Below, in pieces: positions 5,996 to 12,722 of a stretch of 13,072 nt of DNA. The stretch covers positions 1-13,072 of the forward strand of contig JANNMJ010000199.1 in the NCBI GenBank assembly GCA_031397815.1. Reading direction: 5' to 3'. The notes below the pieces were generated by a model. It searched no databases and was not told where the DNA came from. It saw only the letters and a program-made list of their open reading frames with translations. The translations under genes were made by a program, and so were the position numbers. The first letter of the stretch is position 1, and every line of letters begins with the position of its first letter. The stretch comes from JANNMJ01 sp031397815. Its GTDB lineage: Bacteria; Bacteroidota; Bacteroidia; Cytophagales; Hymenobacteraceae.

Positions 5996-6793
5996 ATGAA
6001 ATCTCTACTTTATTTGGGTGCGGCGAGTGTGCTGCTGCTGACGGGTTTCCGGTCGGTTTATAATATTTCGCAGCCGCCGGTGGCTTCTACGGGCGCACCG
6101 GGCGAGACCAATTGCTCGCGGTGCCATACGGGAAGCCTGAATATGGGCGGCGGGAGCGTGGATCTGGCGGGCCTGCCGCGCGGGGGGTATCAGCCGGGGG
6201 TGGTGTATCCGCTGACGGTCACGGTGACGGATAATGCGATGCAGGTCTTCGGATTCGAGCTGCAAGCGCTGAATACGACCACCAACACGGCAGCCGGTAC
6301 GCTGACCGCCACAACCCCGACGAATACGGTGGTGCGGGCGAACGGGAGCAAGTCGTATATCAGTCATCGGAATGCGACGACCACCTCGACGTGGACGTTC
6401 AACTGGACCGCCCCAACAACCGGCACGCCGACCGTGAGATTCTATCTGGCGGGGGTGGCCGCGAACAGCAACCGCAACAATCAGGGCGACCGCGTGTACA
6501 CCGCCAACTTCCCGTTGGCGCCGGAGCCGACCGGTTTGGCCGAAGACGCCGCAGCGGCGGCCCTGTTGAGCGTGTTTCCGAACCCGGCGGCTGGTCGGTC
6601 GGTGACGCTCACGGGGACGGCGCTCGCGAAGGCGCAGCTGGTGCTCGTGTACGATGCCAGCGGCCGACTGGTGCGCCAACAGGCACCGACGGCGGCGCTG
6701 GATGTGCAGGGCTTGGCGGCAGGGCGGTACACGGTGGCGGTGGTGGGAGCCGATGAACGGGCGGTGCGGCGCGTGCTGGTGGTGCAGCCGTAA
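5996..6793 (+). CDS. Secreted Reeler-like protein with CxxCH motif and T9SS tail
   Basis: The 265-residue product has a signal peptide (MKSLLYLGAASVLLLTGF). A block STGAPGETNCSRCHTGS follows, with Cys40, Cys43 and His44 in the CxxCH arrangement used to attach a c-type heme. Next is a beta-rich Reeler-like domain (about 55-180, YPLTVTVTDNAMQVFGFELQ and TWTFNWTAPTTGTPTVRFY), the layout of the 'choice-of-anchor V' family of Bacteroidota. The last ~80 residues (FPNPAAGRSVTLTG, YDASGRLVRQ, LAAGRYTVAVVG) are a T9SS type A sorting domain. The protein should be exported, possibly with one heme, then passed through T9SS to the surface. Heme attachment is plausible but unproven, as the CxxCH may instead be structural. 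ATG 5996 is preferred to the upstream TTG at 5951 because it gives a normal signal peptide. Confidence 0.85.
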   Translation: MKSLLYLGAASVLLLTGFRSVYNISQPPVASTGAPGETNCSRCHTGSLNMGGGSVDLAGLPRGGYQPGVVYPLTVTVTDNAMQVFGFELQALNTTTNTAAGTLTATTPTNTVVRANGSKSYISHRNATTTSTWTFNWTAPTTGTPTVRFYLAGVAANSNRNNQGDRVYTANFPLAPEPTGLAEDAAAAALLSVFPNPAAGRSVTLTGTALAKAQLVLVYDASGRLVRQQAPTAALDVQGLAAGRYTVAVVGADERAVRRVLVVQP

Positions 6794-6822
6794 CGGGGCG
6801 GTTATTTGAGCGTTTCTATGGG

Positions 6823-6863
6823 AAACCGCACAGGGCTGAGGCTCTGCGCGGTTTTCGTTTTTT
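6823..6863 (+). terminator. Terminator after the Reeler-like gene
   Basis: AAACCGC (6823-6829) pairs with GCGGTTT (6848-6854), extended inward by CAG/CTG after one mismatch. TCG and six T residues follow. It lies 30 bases past the stop at 6793. Confidence 0.75.
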
Positions 6864-6894
6864 AGGGAACGTTGGGGTGCGCACAACCGCCGTT

Positions 6895-6945
6895 GCGGGG
6901 CTGGAGCCCCGCGAATAGTTACACACGGGGCTGGAGCCCCGCGTG
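6895..6945. repeat. Tandem pair of GGGGCTGGAGCCCC palindromes
   Basis: Two copies of GGGGCTGGAGCCCCGCG, at 6897-6913 and 6927-6943, stand 30 bases apart in the same orientation; each folds into a GC-rich hairpin with loop TGGA. They belong to the same loose family as the GGGGCTCTGGCCCC palindrome rebuilt around 12723-12948. The rest of 6864-7021 shows no gene. Confidence 0.75.
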
Positions 6946-7021
6946 ATTCGCGTTTATTGTACCGAGTTACGGGCTGCGGTTGTGTTACGCTGTGTTGTGG
7001 GGGCTGAGGTAGGTTTGTAGA

Positions 7022-8101
7022 ATGGTACCACCGATTCCTGTTGCACTGCTGTCTTTTGGCTTATCTGGGCAGGTTTTTCATGCGCCGTTTTTGAACCGGC
7101 ACGCGGGGTTTCGGCTGGTGGGGGCTTGGGAGCGGACGGTGCCGCGCATTGGGGCGGCGTATGCGGGGGCGCGGCGCTATGCGACGCTGGAGGAGCTTTT
7201 AGGCGCCCCGGCGGTGGCGGTGGTGGTGGTGAATACGCCTATCCCGACCCACTTCGCCTATGCGCGGCAGGCGCTGCTGGCGGGGAAGCACGTGGTGGTG
7301 GAGAAGGCGTTTACGACCACCGTGGCGGAGGCCGAAGAGCTGGCGGCGCTGGCGGAGGCGCGCGGGCTGGTGCTGGCGGTTTACCAAAACCGGCGCTGGG
7401 ACAGTGATTTCCTGACCGTTCAGCGAGTACTGGCGTCGGGGGTGCTGGGGCCGCTGGTGGAAGCGGAATTGCATTTCGACCGGTTCCGGCCGGCGTTGGG
7501 GACGAAAGCGGCCGTCGAGACGCCGGGACCGGGGGCGGGCACGCTCTTCGATTTGGGGCCGCACCTACTTGACCAAGCGCTGACGCTCTTTGGCTGGCCG
7601 CGCTCCGTGCGCGCCGAGCTGCGGGGCGTGCGCGCTGGTACCCGCGTGACCGATTGGGTGGAAGCTGTGCTGGAATACCCCGAAACCGCGCCCGGCGCGC
7701 CGCCGCTGCGGGTCCGGCTGCGGATTACGCCGCTCGCGCCGCCGGTGATGCCTGCGTACCAGCTTTACGGGCAACGGGGGGCATTTTTGAAGCACCGCGC
7801 TGACCCGCAGGAGGCGACGTTACGGGCGACACCCGGCGTGCCGCTTGGGCCGGATTGGGGCACCGAATCGGCGGATACATACGGGCTGCTTTACCTCGCC
7901 GATGCCACCGGGGCGGCGCTGCCCGCGCAAGCCGTGCCGAGTGAGCGGGGGGATTATGGGCGTTTTTATGATGCGCTGCATCGGGCGATTGCGGCTGGTG
8001 GGGCGGCGCCGGTTTCTGGGGAGGAAGGGGTGCGGGTGATGCGTTTGCTGAGCGCGGTGGAGGAGAGTGCGCGGGTGGGGAAGGTGGTGGTTTTTAATTA
8101 A
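7022..8101 (+). CDS. Gfo/Idh/MocA-family NAD(P)-dependent oxidoreductase
   Basis: The 359-residue protein has a Rossmann N-terminus, SFGLSGQVFHAPFL (11-24), a dinucleotide-binding variant typical of the YdgJ/IolW branch of the family. NTPIPTHFAYARQALLAG (71-88) follows, then EKAFTTT (94-100), YQNRRWDSDFLTV (121-133) and GTLFDLGPHLLDQ (173-185) with His181. By family knowledge these enzymes oxidise or reduce sugar or inositol hydroxyl groups using NAD(P). Normally the signature reads EKP; here Pro is Ala (residue 96), while the Lys that contacts the cofactor and substrate (Lys95) is kept. The substrate cannot be told. The gene stands alone on the plus strand with repeat-filled gaps on both sides. 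ATG 7022 fits the family start. Confidence 0.9.
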   Translation: MVPPIPVALLSFGLSGQVFHAPFLNRHAGFRLVGAWERTVPRIGAAYAGARRYATLEELLGAPAVAVVVVNTPIPTHFAYARQALLAGKHVVVEKAFTTTVAEAEELAALAEARGLVLAVYQNRRWDSDFLTVQRVLASGVLGPLVEAELHFDRFRPALGTKAAVETPGPGAGTLFDLGPHLLDQALTLFGWPRSVRAELRGVRAGTRVTDWVEAVLEYPETAPGAPPLRVRLRITPLAPPVMPAYQLYGQRGAFLKHRADPQEATLRATPGVPLGPDWGTESADTYGLLYLADATGAALPAQAVPSERGDYGRFYDALHRAIAAGGAAPVSGEEGVRVMRLLSAVEESARVGKVVVFN

Positions 8102-8120
8102 TAATTAAGAATTAATAATT
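8096..8120. repeat. AT-rich 11-mer repeat
   Basis: AATTAATAATT occurs at 8096-8106 (over the stop codon of the oxidoreductase) and again at 8110-8120. The same 11-mer is at 9764-9774 with its reverse complement at 9750-9760. In a GC-rich genome these are striking, and both sit beside GC-rich palindromes, suggesting parts of composite repeats. Confidence 0.65.
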
Positions 8121-8174
8121 GGCTTAGTGGGGTGGTTGGGGGGTCCGCCCGTGCCGCGTTGCCCGCCCCGCGTT

Positions 8175-8320
8175 GCCCGGGGTAGATTTCTGCGAAATCA
8201 ACCCCGGGCTTTGGAAAAGAACCCCGTTGGGGTTCCCCGATTGATTGCGATTCGCGAACCCCAACGGGGTTCTTTTCCACAGCCCGGGGTTGGCGGCGCT
8301 TTGCGCCGACTACCCCGGGC
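8175..8320. repeat. 146-bp palindromic element: two inverted copies of a double-hairpin module
   Basis: The left arm 8175-8235 and the reverse complement of the right arm 8256-8320 are almost identical. Each reads GCCCGGGGTAG, a variable tip, CAACCCCGGGCT, TGGAAAAGAACCCCGTTGGG, GTTC. The tips differ: TTTC-tgc-GAAA on the left, CGGCGC-aaa-GCGCCG on the right, yet both fold. Arms are 61 and 65 bases around a 20-base centre. A third module copy is at 12641-12694, and a partial copy (GGGGCTACCCCGGGC) at 8342-8356. The gap 8121-8498 otherwise holds no gene; the open frame through it is an upstream extension of the 8499 gene over repeats. Confidence 0.85.
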
Positions 8321-8498
8321 TACGCGTCGCGCCGACTACCAGGGGCTACCCCGGGCACAACCACGCTCCCCCGGCACACGCCGCACAACCGCCGGGTCCG
8401 CGCAAGATGTTAGAATACCTTCGCGCTCACCGGTCTTACAGCCCATCAGTCCACCGTCATCAACAACACAGAACCACTTTCTTCGTTTACCCTTCCCC

Positions 8499-9647
8499 AT
8501 GCTCACCCCCGCCGAACGCCGTCGTTATCACCGCCATATTCAGCTGGCGGAAATTGGGGAGGCGGGGCAGCTGCGCTTGCGGGCGGCGCGGGTGCTGGTG
8601 GTGGGCGCGGGCGGGTTGGGGTGTCCGATTATTCAGTATCTGACGGCGGCGGGCGTGGGCACGCTGGGCGTGGCCGATGCCGACCGGGTGGCCGAAAGCA
8701 ACCTGCAACGGCAGATTCTGTACGGAGCCGCCGATGTGGGGCAGCGGAAAGTGGATGCCGTGGCGCGGGAAGTGCGGCGGCTGAATCCGCGCGTGCAGCT
8801 GGAGCCGCACCCGGTGCGCGTGACCCCCGAGAATGTGCGGGCGCTGGTGCAGGCGTATGATGTGGTGATCGACGGGACCGATAATTTCCCGACCCGCTAC
8901 CTGCTCAACGATGCGTGCGTGAGCTTGGGGAAACCGCTGATTTCCGGCGCGATTTACAAGTTCGAGGGGCAAGTATCGGTCTTTAATTACCGGGGCGGGC
9001 CGACGTACCGGTGCCTCTTCCCTACCCCGCCGAGCGCGGCCGAAGCGCCGTCGTGCGACGATACCGGCGTCCTCGGCGTGCTGCCGGGGCTGATCGGGAC
9101 GGCGCAGGCGACGGAAGCGCTGAAAGTCATTCTGGAGCTGGGGGAAGTGCTGACTGGCCGGTTGTGGATATTCGATGCGCTCACGTTCCAGACCCGCACG
9201 CTGCGGTTCCGTCGGGATGCCATCCAGAGCCGCATCGACCTCGATACCGCCAACCCCACCGACTACGCCGACCTTTGCGCGCCTGATTTGAATCCTGTGT
9301 CGTTATCGCCGTCATCATCGTCGTCCTCTCCCCTCATTACCGCCCCGGCCTTGCAGCAGGAGCTGGCTTCCGCCGAGCCGCCGTTCCTGCTGGACGTCCG
9401 CGAGCCGGTGGAGTTTGATTTTTGCCACTTGCCCGGCGCTACGCTGGTGCCGCTCGGCGAGGTGGCGCGCGGGGCGGCCCTCATCCCGCGCGACCGCCCG
9501 GTGGTGGTGTATTGTCACCACGGCATCCGCTCCGCAACGGCCATTGCGCGGCTGCAACAGCAATTCGGCTTCACCAATCTGCGCAACCTGACCGGCGGTA
9601 TTCACGCGTGGGCCGAGCAGGTGGAGCCGACGATGGCGCGGTATTGA
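8499..9647 (+). CDS. moeB: MoeB/ThiF-type adenylyltransferase fused to a rhodanese domain
   Basis: The 382-residue protein has an E1-like domain (about 1-245) and a C-terminal rhodanese (about 281-378), joined by a Ser-rich linker (268-277). By family knowledge it adenylates the C-terminus of a ubiquitin-like sulfur carrier (MoaD or ThiS) and its rhodanese delivers sulfur. Visible: GAGGLG (36-41) for ATP, SNLQRQ (67-72), DGTDNF (125-130), APSCDDTGVLG (183-193) with conserved Cys186, and the rhodanese active loop CHHGIRS (Cys339). The zinc site of E. coli MoeB (two CxxC pairs) is lost: the first pair reads TYRC and the second pair is missing after the RFRRD stretch, apparently common in this branch. 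Whether it serves Moco or thiamin synthesis is open; the molybdate transporter gene 212 bases downstream favours Moco. ATG 8499 matches the family start; the upstream extension runs through repeats. Confidence 0.9.
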   Translation: MLTPAERRRYHRHIQLAEIGEAGQLRLRAARVLVVGAGGLGCPIIQYLTAAGVGTLGVADADRVAESNLQRQILYGAADVGQRKVDAVAREVRRLNPRVQLEPHPVRVTPENVRALVQAYDVVIDGTDNFPTRYLLNDACVSLGKPLISGAIYKFEGQVSVFNYRGGPTYRCLFPTPPSAAEAPSCDDTGVLGVLPGLIGTAQATEALKVILELGEVLTGRLWIFDALTFQTRTLRFRRDAIQSRIDLDTANPTDYADLCAPDLNPVSLSPSSSSSSPLITAPALQQELASAEPPFLLDVREPVEFDFCHLPGATLVPLGEVARGAALIPRDRPVVVYCHHGIRSATAIARLQQQFGFTNLRNLTGGIHAWAEQVEPTMARY

Positions 9648-9711
9648 GGGGTTGGGTTTTGTACCGATTTGCTGTATCCACCGTGCCGTAACCACGTTGC
9701 TCAACCGCGTT

Positions 9712-9832
9712 CCCCACCCCGCCCCTTCGGGGCACCCCTCCCCAAAGAGAATTATTAATTTTTAATTAATAATTAATAATTCCCAACTCCCCGCCCCGGA
9801 GGGGAGGGGTGGCCCGAAGGGCCGGGGTGGGG
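9712..9832. repeat. 121-bp palindromic element with AT-rich centre
   Basis: The left arm (9712-9743) and the reverse complement of the right arm (9801-9832) agree at 30 of 32 bases. The two differing bases are partners in an inner hairpin: left GCCCC-ttc-GGGGC, right GGCCC-gaa-GGGCC, so base pairing is kept. Between the arms, AATTATTAATT and AATTAATAATT (9750-9774) form an AT-rich hairpin. The right arm ends 28 bases before the MOT1 transporter start, which may affect its transcription. Confidence 0.85.
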
Positions 9833-9859
9833 GGACACCCCAATCGGCTACGCACCGCC

Positions 9860-11107
9860 ATGCGTCTCTTTCCCCAATGCCTGAAAGCTAAACCCCCATC
9901 ACGCGCCGTGGAATCTTCCGCTACTCCGGACACCGCTCCCCCCTCCCCTTCTCTCCTAAAACCCGGAACCCGAAAGTTGACCTTCGATCGCAACGAGCTG
10001 GCGGGGGCTTTTGGGGATTTGGGGACGGATTTGCCGCTGCTCATCGGGGTTATTGCCGCGTCGGGGATTGACCCGGCGGGGGTTTTGGTGATGTTTGGGT
10101 TGATGCAGGTGGCTTCAGGGGTTTGGTACGGCATGCCGATGCCGGTGCAGCCGCTGAAAGCGTTTGCGGCGCTCGTCATTGCTCAGAAGCTGCCGGGGCG
10201 CGTCATCTTCGGCGGGGGGTTGGCGATTGGGGTGACGATGCTCGTGCTGACGCTCACCGGGCTGATCGATGTGCTGGCGCGACTGGTACCGAAGCCCGTG
10301 GTGCGCGGCATTCAGCTGGGGCTGGCGTTGCAGCTTACCGGGCTGGCCCTCAAGGAGTACGTGCCCGCAGATGGCATCGGCGGCTACGCGCTGGCGGCGG
10401 CGGCGTTCGGCCTGACGGTGGTGCTGCTCGGCAACCGGCGGTGGCCGGCGGCGCTGGTGGTGGTGGCGCTGGGCATCGTGTACGGCGTGGTGTTCAAGCT
10501 CGATTTTGCCACTGCGCAGCACGCCGTGGGGTTCCGGCTGCCGGGGTGGCACGTGCCGGCGCTCGCCGATATTCTGACGGGGGCCGTGCTGCTGGCGCTG
10601 CCGCAGATTCCGCTGTCATTGGGGAACTCGATTCTCGCGACCCGGCAAGTCGTGCAGGACCATTTCCCCGACCGTCCGCTGAGTGTCCGGCAGATTAGCC
10701 GGACGTATGCGCTGATGAACTTGGTGAACCCGTTTTTCGGCGGTTTTCCGGTGTGCCACGGGTCGGGGGGGATGGTCGGGCATTACGCCTTCGGTGCGCG
10801 GACGGGCGGCTCGGTGGTGCTGTACGGCGGGCTGTTTCTGGTGGCGGGGCTGTTTTTCAGTCAGGGGTTTCAGCAGCTCGTTCACCTGTTTCCGCTGCCC
10901 ATTCTTGGCGTGCTGCTCCTGTTTGAAGCCCTTACCCTCGCCGCGCTGCTGCGCGATATTGCCGGTACACGCGCCGATCTGCTAGTGGCGCTGCTCGTGG
11001 GGTTGCTGTGCAGCGGGCTACCGTTCGGGTACCTGATTGGCTTGGTGGTGGGAACGGTGGTTTGGTACGCGATGCAGCGGGGTTGGGTGGGGTTGGGGAA
11101 GGATTGA
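9860..11107 (+). CDS. MOT1-type molybdate (sulfate) transporter
   Basis: The 415-residue membrane protein belongs to the MOT1/SulP-related family of high-affinity molybdate transporters. Seen are the signature GAFGDLGTDLPLLIGVIA (about 49-66), YGMPMPVQPLKAFA (90-103) and, in the second half, NPFFGGFPVCHGSGGMVGHY, the paired motif known to line the substrate path. About ten hydrophobic segments are visible, e.g. LAIGVTMLVLTLTGLIDVL and ILGVLLLFEALTLAALL. The first ~40 residues are Pro/Ser-rich and not conserved, so the true start may be the TTG at 9977 instead of ATG 9860. By family knowledge it imports molybdate, and some members take sulfate. The MoeB-rhodanese gene just upstream fits cofactor synthesis from the imported metal, but the palindromic element between them makes one operon uncertain. 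Confidence 0.9.
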   Translation: MRLFPQCLKAKPPSRAVESSATPDTAPPSPSLLKPGTRKLTFDRNELAGAFGDLGTDLPLLIGVIAASGIDPAGVLVMFGLMQVASGVWYGMPMPVQPLKAFAALVIAQKLPGRVIFGGGLAIGVTMLVLTLTGLIDVLARLVPKPVVRGIQLGLALQLTGLALKEYVPADGIGGYALAAAAFGLTVVLLGNRRWPAALVVVALGIVYGVVFKLDFATAQHAVGFRLPGWHVPALADILTGAVLLALPQIPLSLGNSILATRQVVQDHFPDRPLSVRQISRTYALMNLVNPFFGGFPVCHGSGGMVGHYAFGARTGGSVVLYGGLFLVAGLFFSQGFQQLVHLFPLPILGVLLLFEALTLAALLRDIAGTRADLLVALLVGLLCSGLPFGYLIGLVVGTVVWYAMQRGWVGLGKD

Positions 11108-11167
11108 GAGAGGCTATCAGGCTTCTCTTCACGGGAACGCCCTATTGCCGCAAACCCGCAACCGGGT

Positions 11168-11440
11168 CTACATACACGTCTTACAAGCGCGCTTGCCGAG
11201 CTTTTCGGCGACGGAAGTCGTGACTTTGCGGACGATGTGCGTGCATTTTCCTAAGCCTTTACATTCCGGGTCGCTGTGGTACGCGACGGATTCTCTGCTG
11301 ATGCAGACGTAGACTTTGGCGCTGCCGAAGAGCGCCGCCGCAACGGGTACAGGAGCCGAAAAAGCCGTCAGAGCGCGCGGCTGTGGCCCGACGGGCGCCA
11401 TAACAGACAGCAACAAGAGCGTAGTGAGCAGGTGACGCAT
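11168..11440 (-). CDS. Small secreted Cys/His-rich protein
   Basis: The 90-residue product has a signal peptide (MRHLLTTLLLLSVMAPVG). After an Ala/Pro-rich linker comes a compact domain at 43-90: VYVCISRESVAYHS, PECKGLGKC, THIVRKVTTSVAEKLG, KRACKTC. Cys46, His55, Cys60, Cys66, His68, Cys86 and Cys89 form a pattern I recognise from small Bacteroidota proteins (VYxC, SVAYH, C-GL-C, ACKxC) of unknown function. The spacing suggests a bound metal such as zinc or an Fe-S cluster, or disulfides given its likely location outside the cytoplasm. ATG 11440 is a clear start. It is convergent with the MOT1 gene (60-base gap, no clear terminator) and divergent from the T9SS gene at 11614. Confidence 0.8.
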   Translation of the reverse strand: MRHLLTTLLLLSVMAPVGPQPRALTAFSAPVPVAAALFGSAKVYVCISRESVAYHSDPECKGLGKCTHIVRKVTTSVAEKLGKRACKTCM

Positions 11441-11501
11441 AGAGGCGAGGGGACGGGGGGCAGAAGAAAGGACAGGGGACGAGGCGCAAGCTATATCGAC
11501 A

Positions 11502-11525
11502 AAGGCACTTCATTAATTGTGCCTT
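11502..11525. promoter_or_regulatory. Operator-like inverted repeat between divergent genes
   Basis: AAGGCAC (11502-11508) and GTGCCTT (11519-11525) form a perfect 7-bp inverted repeat with a 10-base AT-rich spacer. It lies 62 bases upstream of the Cys/His-rich gene start and ~90 bases upstream of the T9SS gene, so one regulator could act on both. No known family motif is recognised. Confidence 0.4.
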
Positions 11526-11553
11526 AATGCTCAAGATGTTCGCTCAGACTTCT

Positions 11554-11561
11554 TACATTTG
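11554..11561 (+). promoter_or_regulatory. Bacteroidota-type -7 promoter element
   Basis: TACATTTG fits the Bacteroidota -7 consensus TAnnTTTG exactly, 52 bases before the T9SS gene start. I see no good TTG -33 element at the usual 17-23 base spacing, so the call is weak. Confidence 0.4.
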
Positions 11562-11613
11562 AAAACCTTCTCTTTTCCAAATCAATTTTCCTCCGATTCC
11601 CTCCTCATTCCTG

Positions 11614-12594
11614 ATGACGAAACTCTCCGCACTTTCGATTTTTGCCCTGAGCACGGCGCTGCTGCTCGGGCAGGCGCACGCCGGACGAGCAGCCACAGTC
11701 CCGGTGGCACTTACAGGGTTTACCGATGATGTGGTGGCGAACGGCGTAGGGTCGGCGCAATCGTCCACGACGAGTGATATGGATGGCGGGACGGGCAATT
11801 TCCGGTACTGTTTCGTGGCGCAGGACTTCGTGAATCCGCTCGGCGACCAGCCGCAATCGTCGCTCCCGACGGGCGGCCTCATCAACAGTGTCAACAGCTT
11901 TGGGGTCACGTATCAGCTTGCCGATTATTCGGCGCCGAACAGCCTGCGTTTGACCGGCACTTCCAACGGCACCCTCGCCTTCGCGACGCCTCAGGCCGCG
12001 AGCCTGCTGTACCTATTGGTAGCCTCGGGGAACGGCCTGAGCACCTTCGACATCACGATTACGTTCACCGACCAGACCACGCAAGTAGTGGGCGGACTGG
12101 TGGCTGATGATTGGTTCGGCGGCTCCAATTATGCCATTCAGGGCGTCAGCCGGGTCAATTACGCCTCCGATGCCATTCAGAACAGCACCACCGACCCGCG
12201 CCTCTACGAGGTGCCCGTCGGCATCGCCACGGCCAACCTGCGGAAGCCTATCGCGAGCGTTACGGTCAACAAAACGGCGGGCGGCCCCGGTACGCTCAAC
12301 GTTATGGCGATCAGCGCCACGCTAACGCCCACCGGCCTCGCCGAAGAGCTGGCGGCGCTGGCACCGGCAGCGTACCCCAACCCCGCCACCTCGGCGCTCA
12401 CCGTGGATATTCCCGGCGCCAATGCCACCCAGCTGCACGTTACGGATCTGATGGGGCGCACGCTCCTCACGGTGCCGGTCCGCGAGGGTCAGGCGCGGCT
12501 TTCGGTGAGTGGGCTTAGCAGCGGCGCTTACCTGATGCAGGCGCAATACCGCGATGGGTTGCGCGGGCGGGCGGTGCGGTTTGTTAGGGAGTAG
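11614..12594 (+). CDS. T9SS-secreted protein of unknown function
   Basis: The 326-residue product starts with a signal peptide (MTKLSALSIFALSTALLLGQ, cleavage probably after AHA). The main part (about 28-240) is a beta-rich domain with repeated short strands (SLRLTGTSNGTLAFATP, STFDITITFTDQTTQVVGG) and a DDWFGG block at ~165. It resembles Bacteroidota jelly-roll or carbohydrate-binding-like surface domains, but I do not recognise a family. The last ~80 residues (YPNPATSALTVDIPG, HVTDLMGRTLLTVPV, LSSGAYLMQAQYRDG) form a T9SS type A sorting domain with a basic C-terminus, so the protein should reach the cell surface or medium. ATG 11614 is the first start after a -7-like promoter; there is no clear Shine-Dalgarno. 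No catalytic residues can be named. Confidence 0.8.
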   Translation: MTKLSALSIFALSTALLLGQAHAGRAATVPVALTGFTDDVVANGVGSAQSSTTSDMDGGTGNFRYCFVAQDFVNPLGDQPQSSLPTGGLINSVNSFGVTYQLADYSAPNSLRLTGTSNGTLAFATPQAASLLYLLVASGNGLSTFDITITFTDQTTQVVGGLVADDWFGGSNYAIQGVSRVNYASDAIQNSTTDPRLYEVPVGIATANLRKPIASVTVNKTAGGPGTLNVMAISATLTPTGLAEELAALAPAAYPNPATSALTVDIPGANATQLHVTDLMGRTLLTVPVREGQARLSVSGLSSGAYLMQAQYRDGLRGRAVRFVRE

Positions 12595-12640
12595 GCTGGG
12601 TGGGGGGCGCATCCTGGGGAACCCGGGGTAGCCCGTGAAA

Positions 12641-12694
12641 GCCCGGGGTAGCCTTCGGCAACCCCGGGCTTCTGGGATGAAACCCCTTCGGGGT
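12641..12694. repeat. Third copy of the double-hairpin module
   Basis: GCCCGGGGTA-GCC-TTC-GGC-AACCCCGGGC (12641-12669) is followed by TTCTGGGATGAA and then ACCCC-TTC-GGGGT (12682-12694). It has the same order of parts as the arms at 8175-8320: GCCCGGGGTAG, a self-pairing tip, CAACCCCGGGCT, TGG, then an ACCCC hairpin. The tip here is GCC/GGC. It lies 46 bases past the T9SS stop and may act as its terminator, though no T run follows. Confidence 0.8.
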
Positions 12695-12722
12695 ATTACA
12701 AATGTTTTATTGGAATGCAGTT

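Noticed and set aside
6005..6886. 293-codon minus-strand frame opposite the Reeler-like gene
   Set aside because: It is an Arg/His-rich mirror frame of a clear T9SS gene in high-GC DNA, and includes the terminator region.
7010..7017. TAGGTTTG as -7 promoter element of the Gfo/Idh gene
   Set aside because: It fits TAnnTTTG but ends 4 bases before the start codon and lacks a TTG element at a suitable spacing, so chance is likely.
8127..8498. N-terminal extension of the MoeB-rhodanese frame by 124 codons
   Set aside because: The stretch runs through the palindromic element and is low in plausible protein sequence; family members begin at the MLTPAERRRY position (8499).
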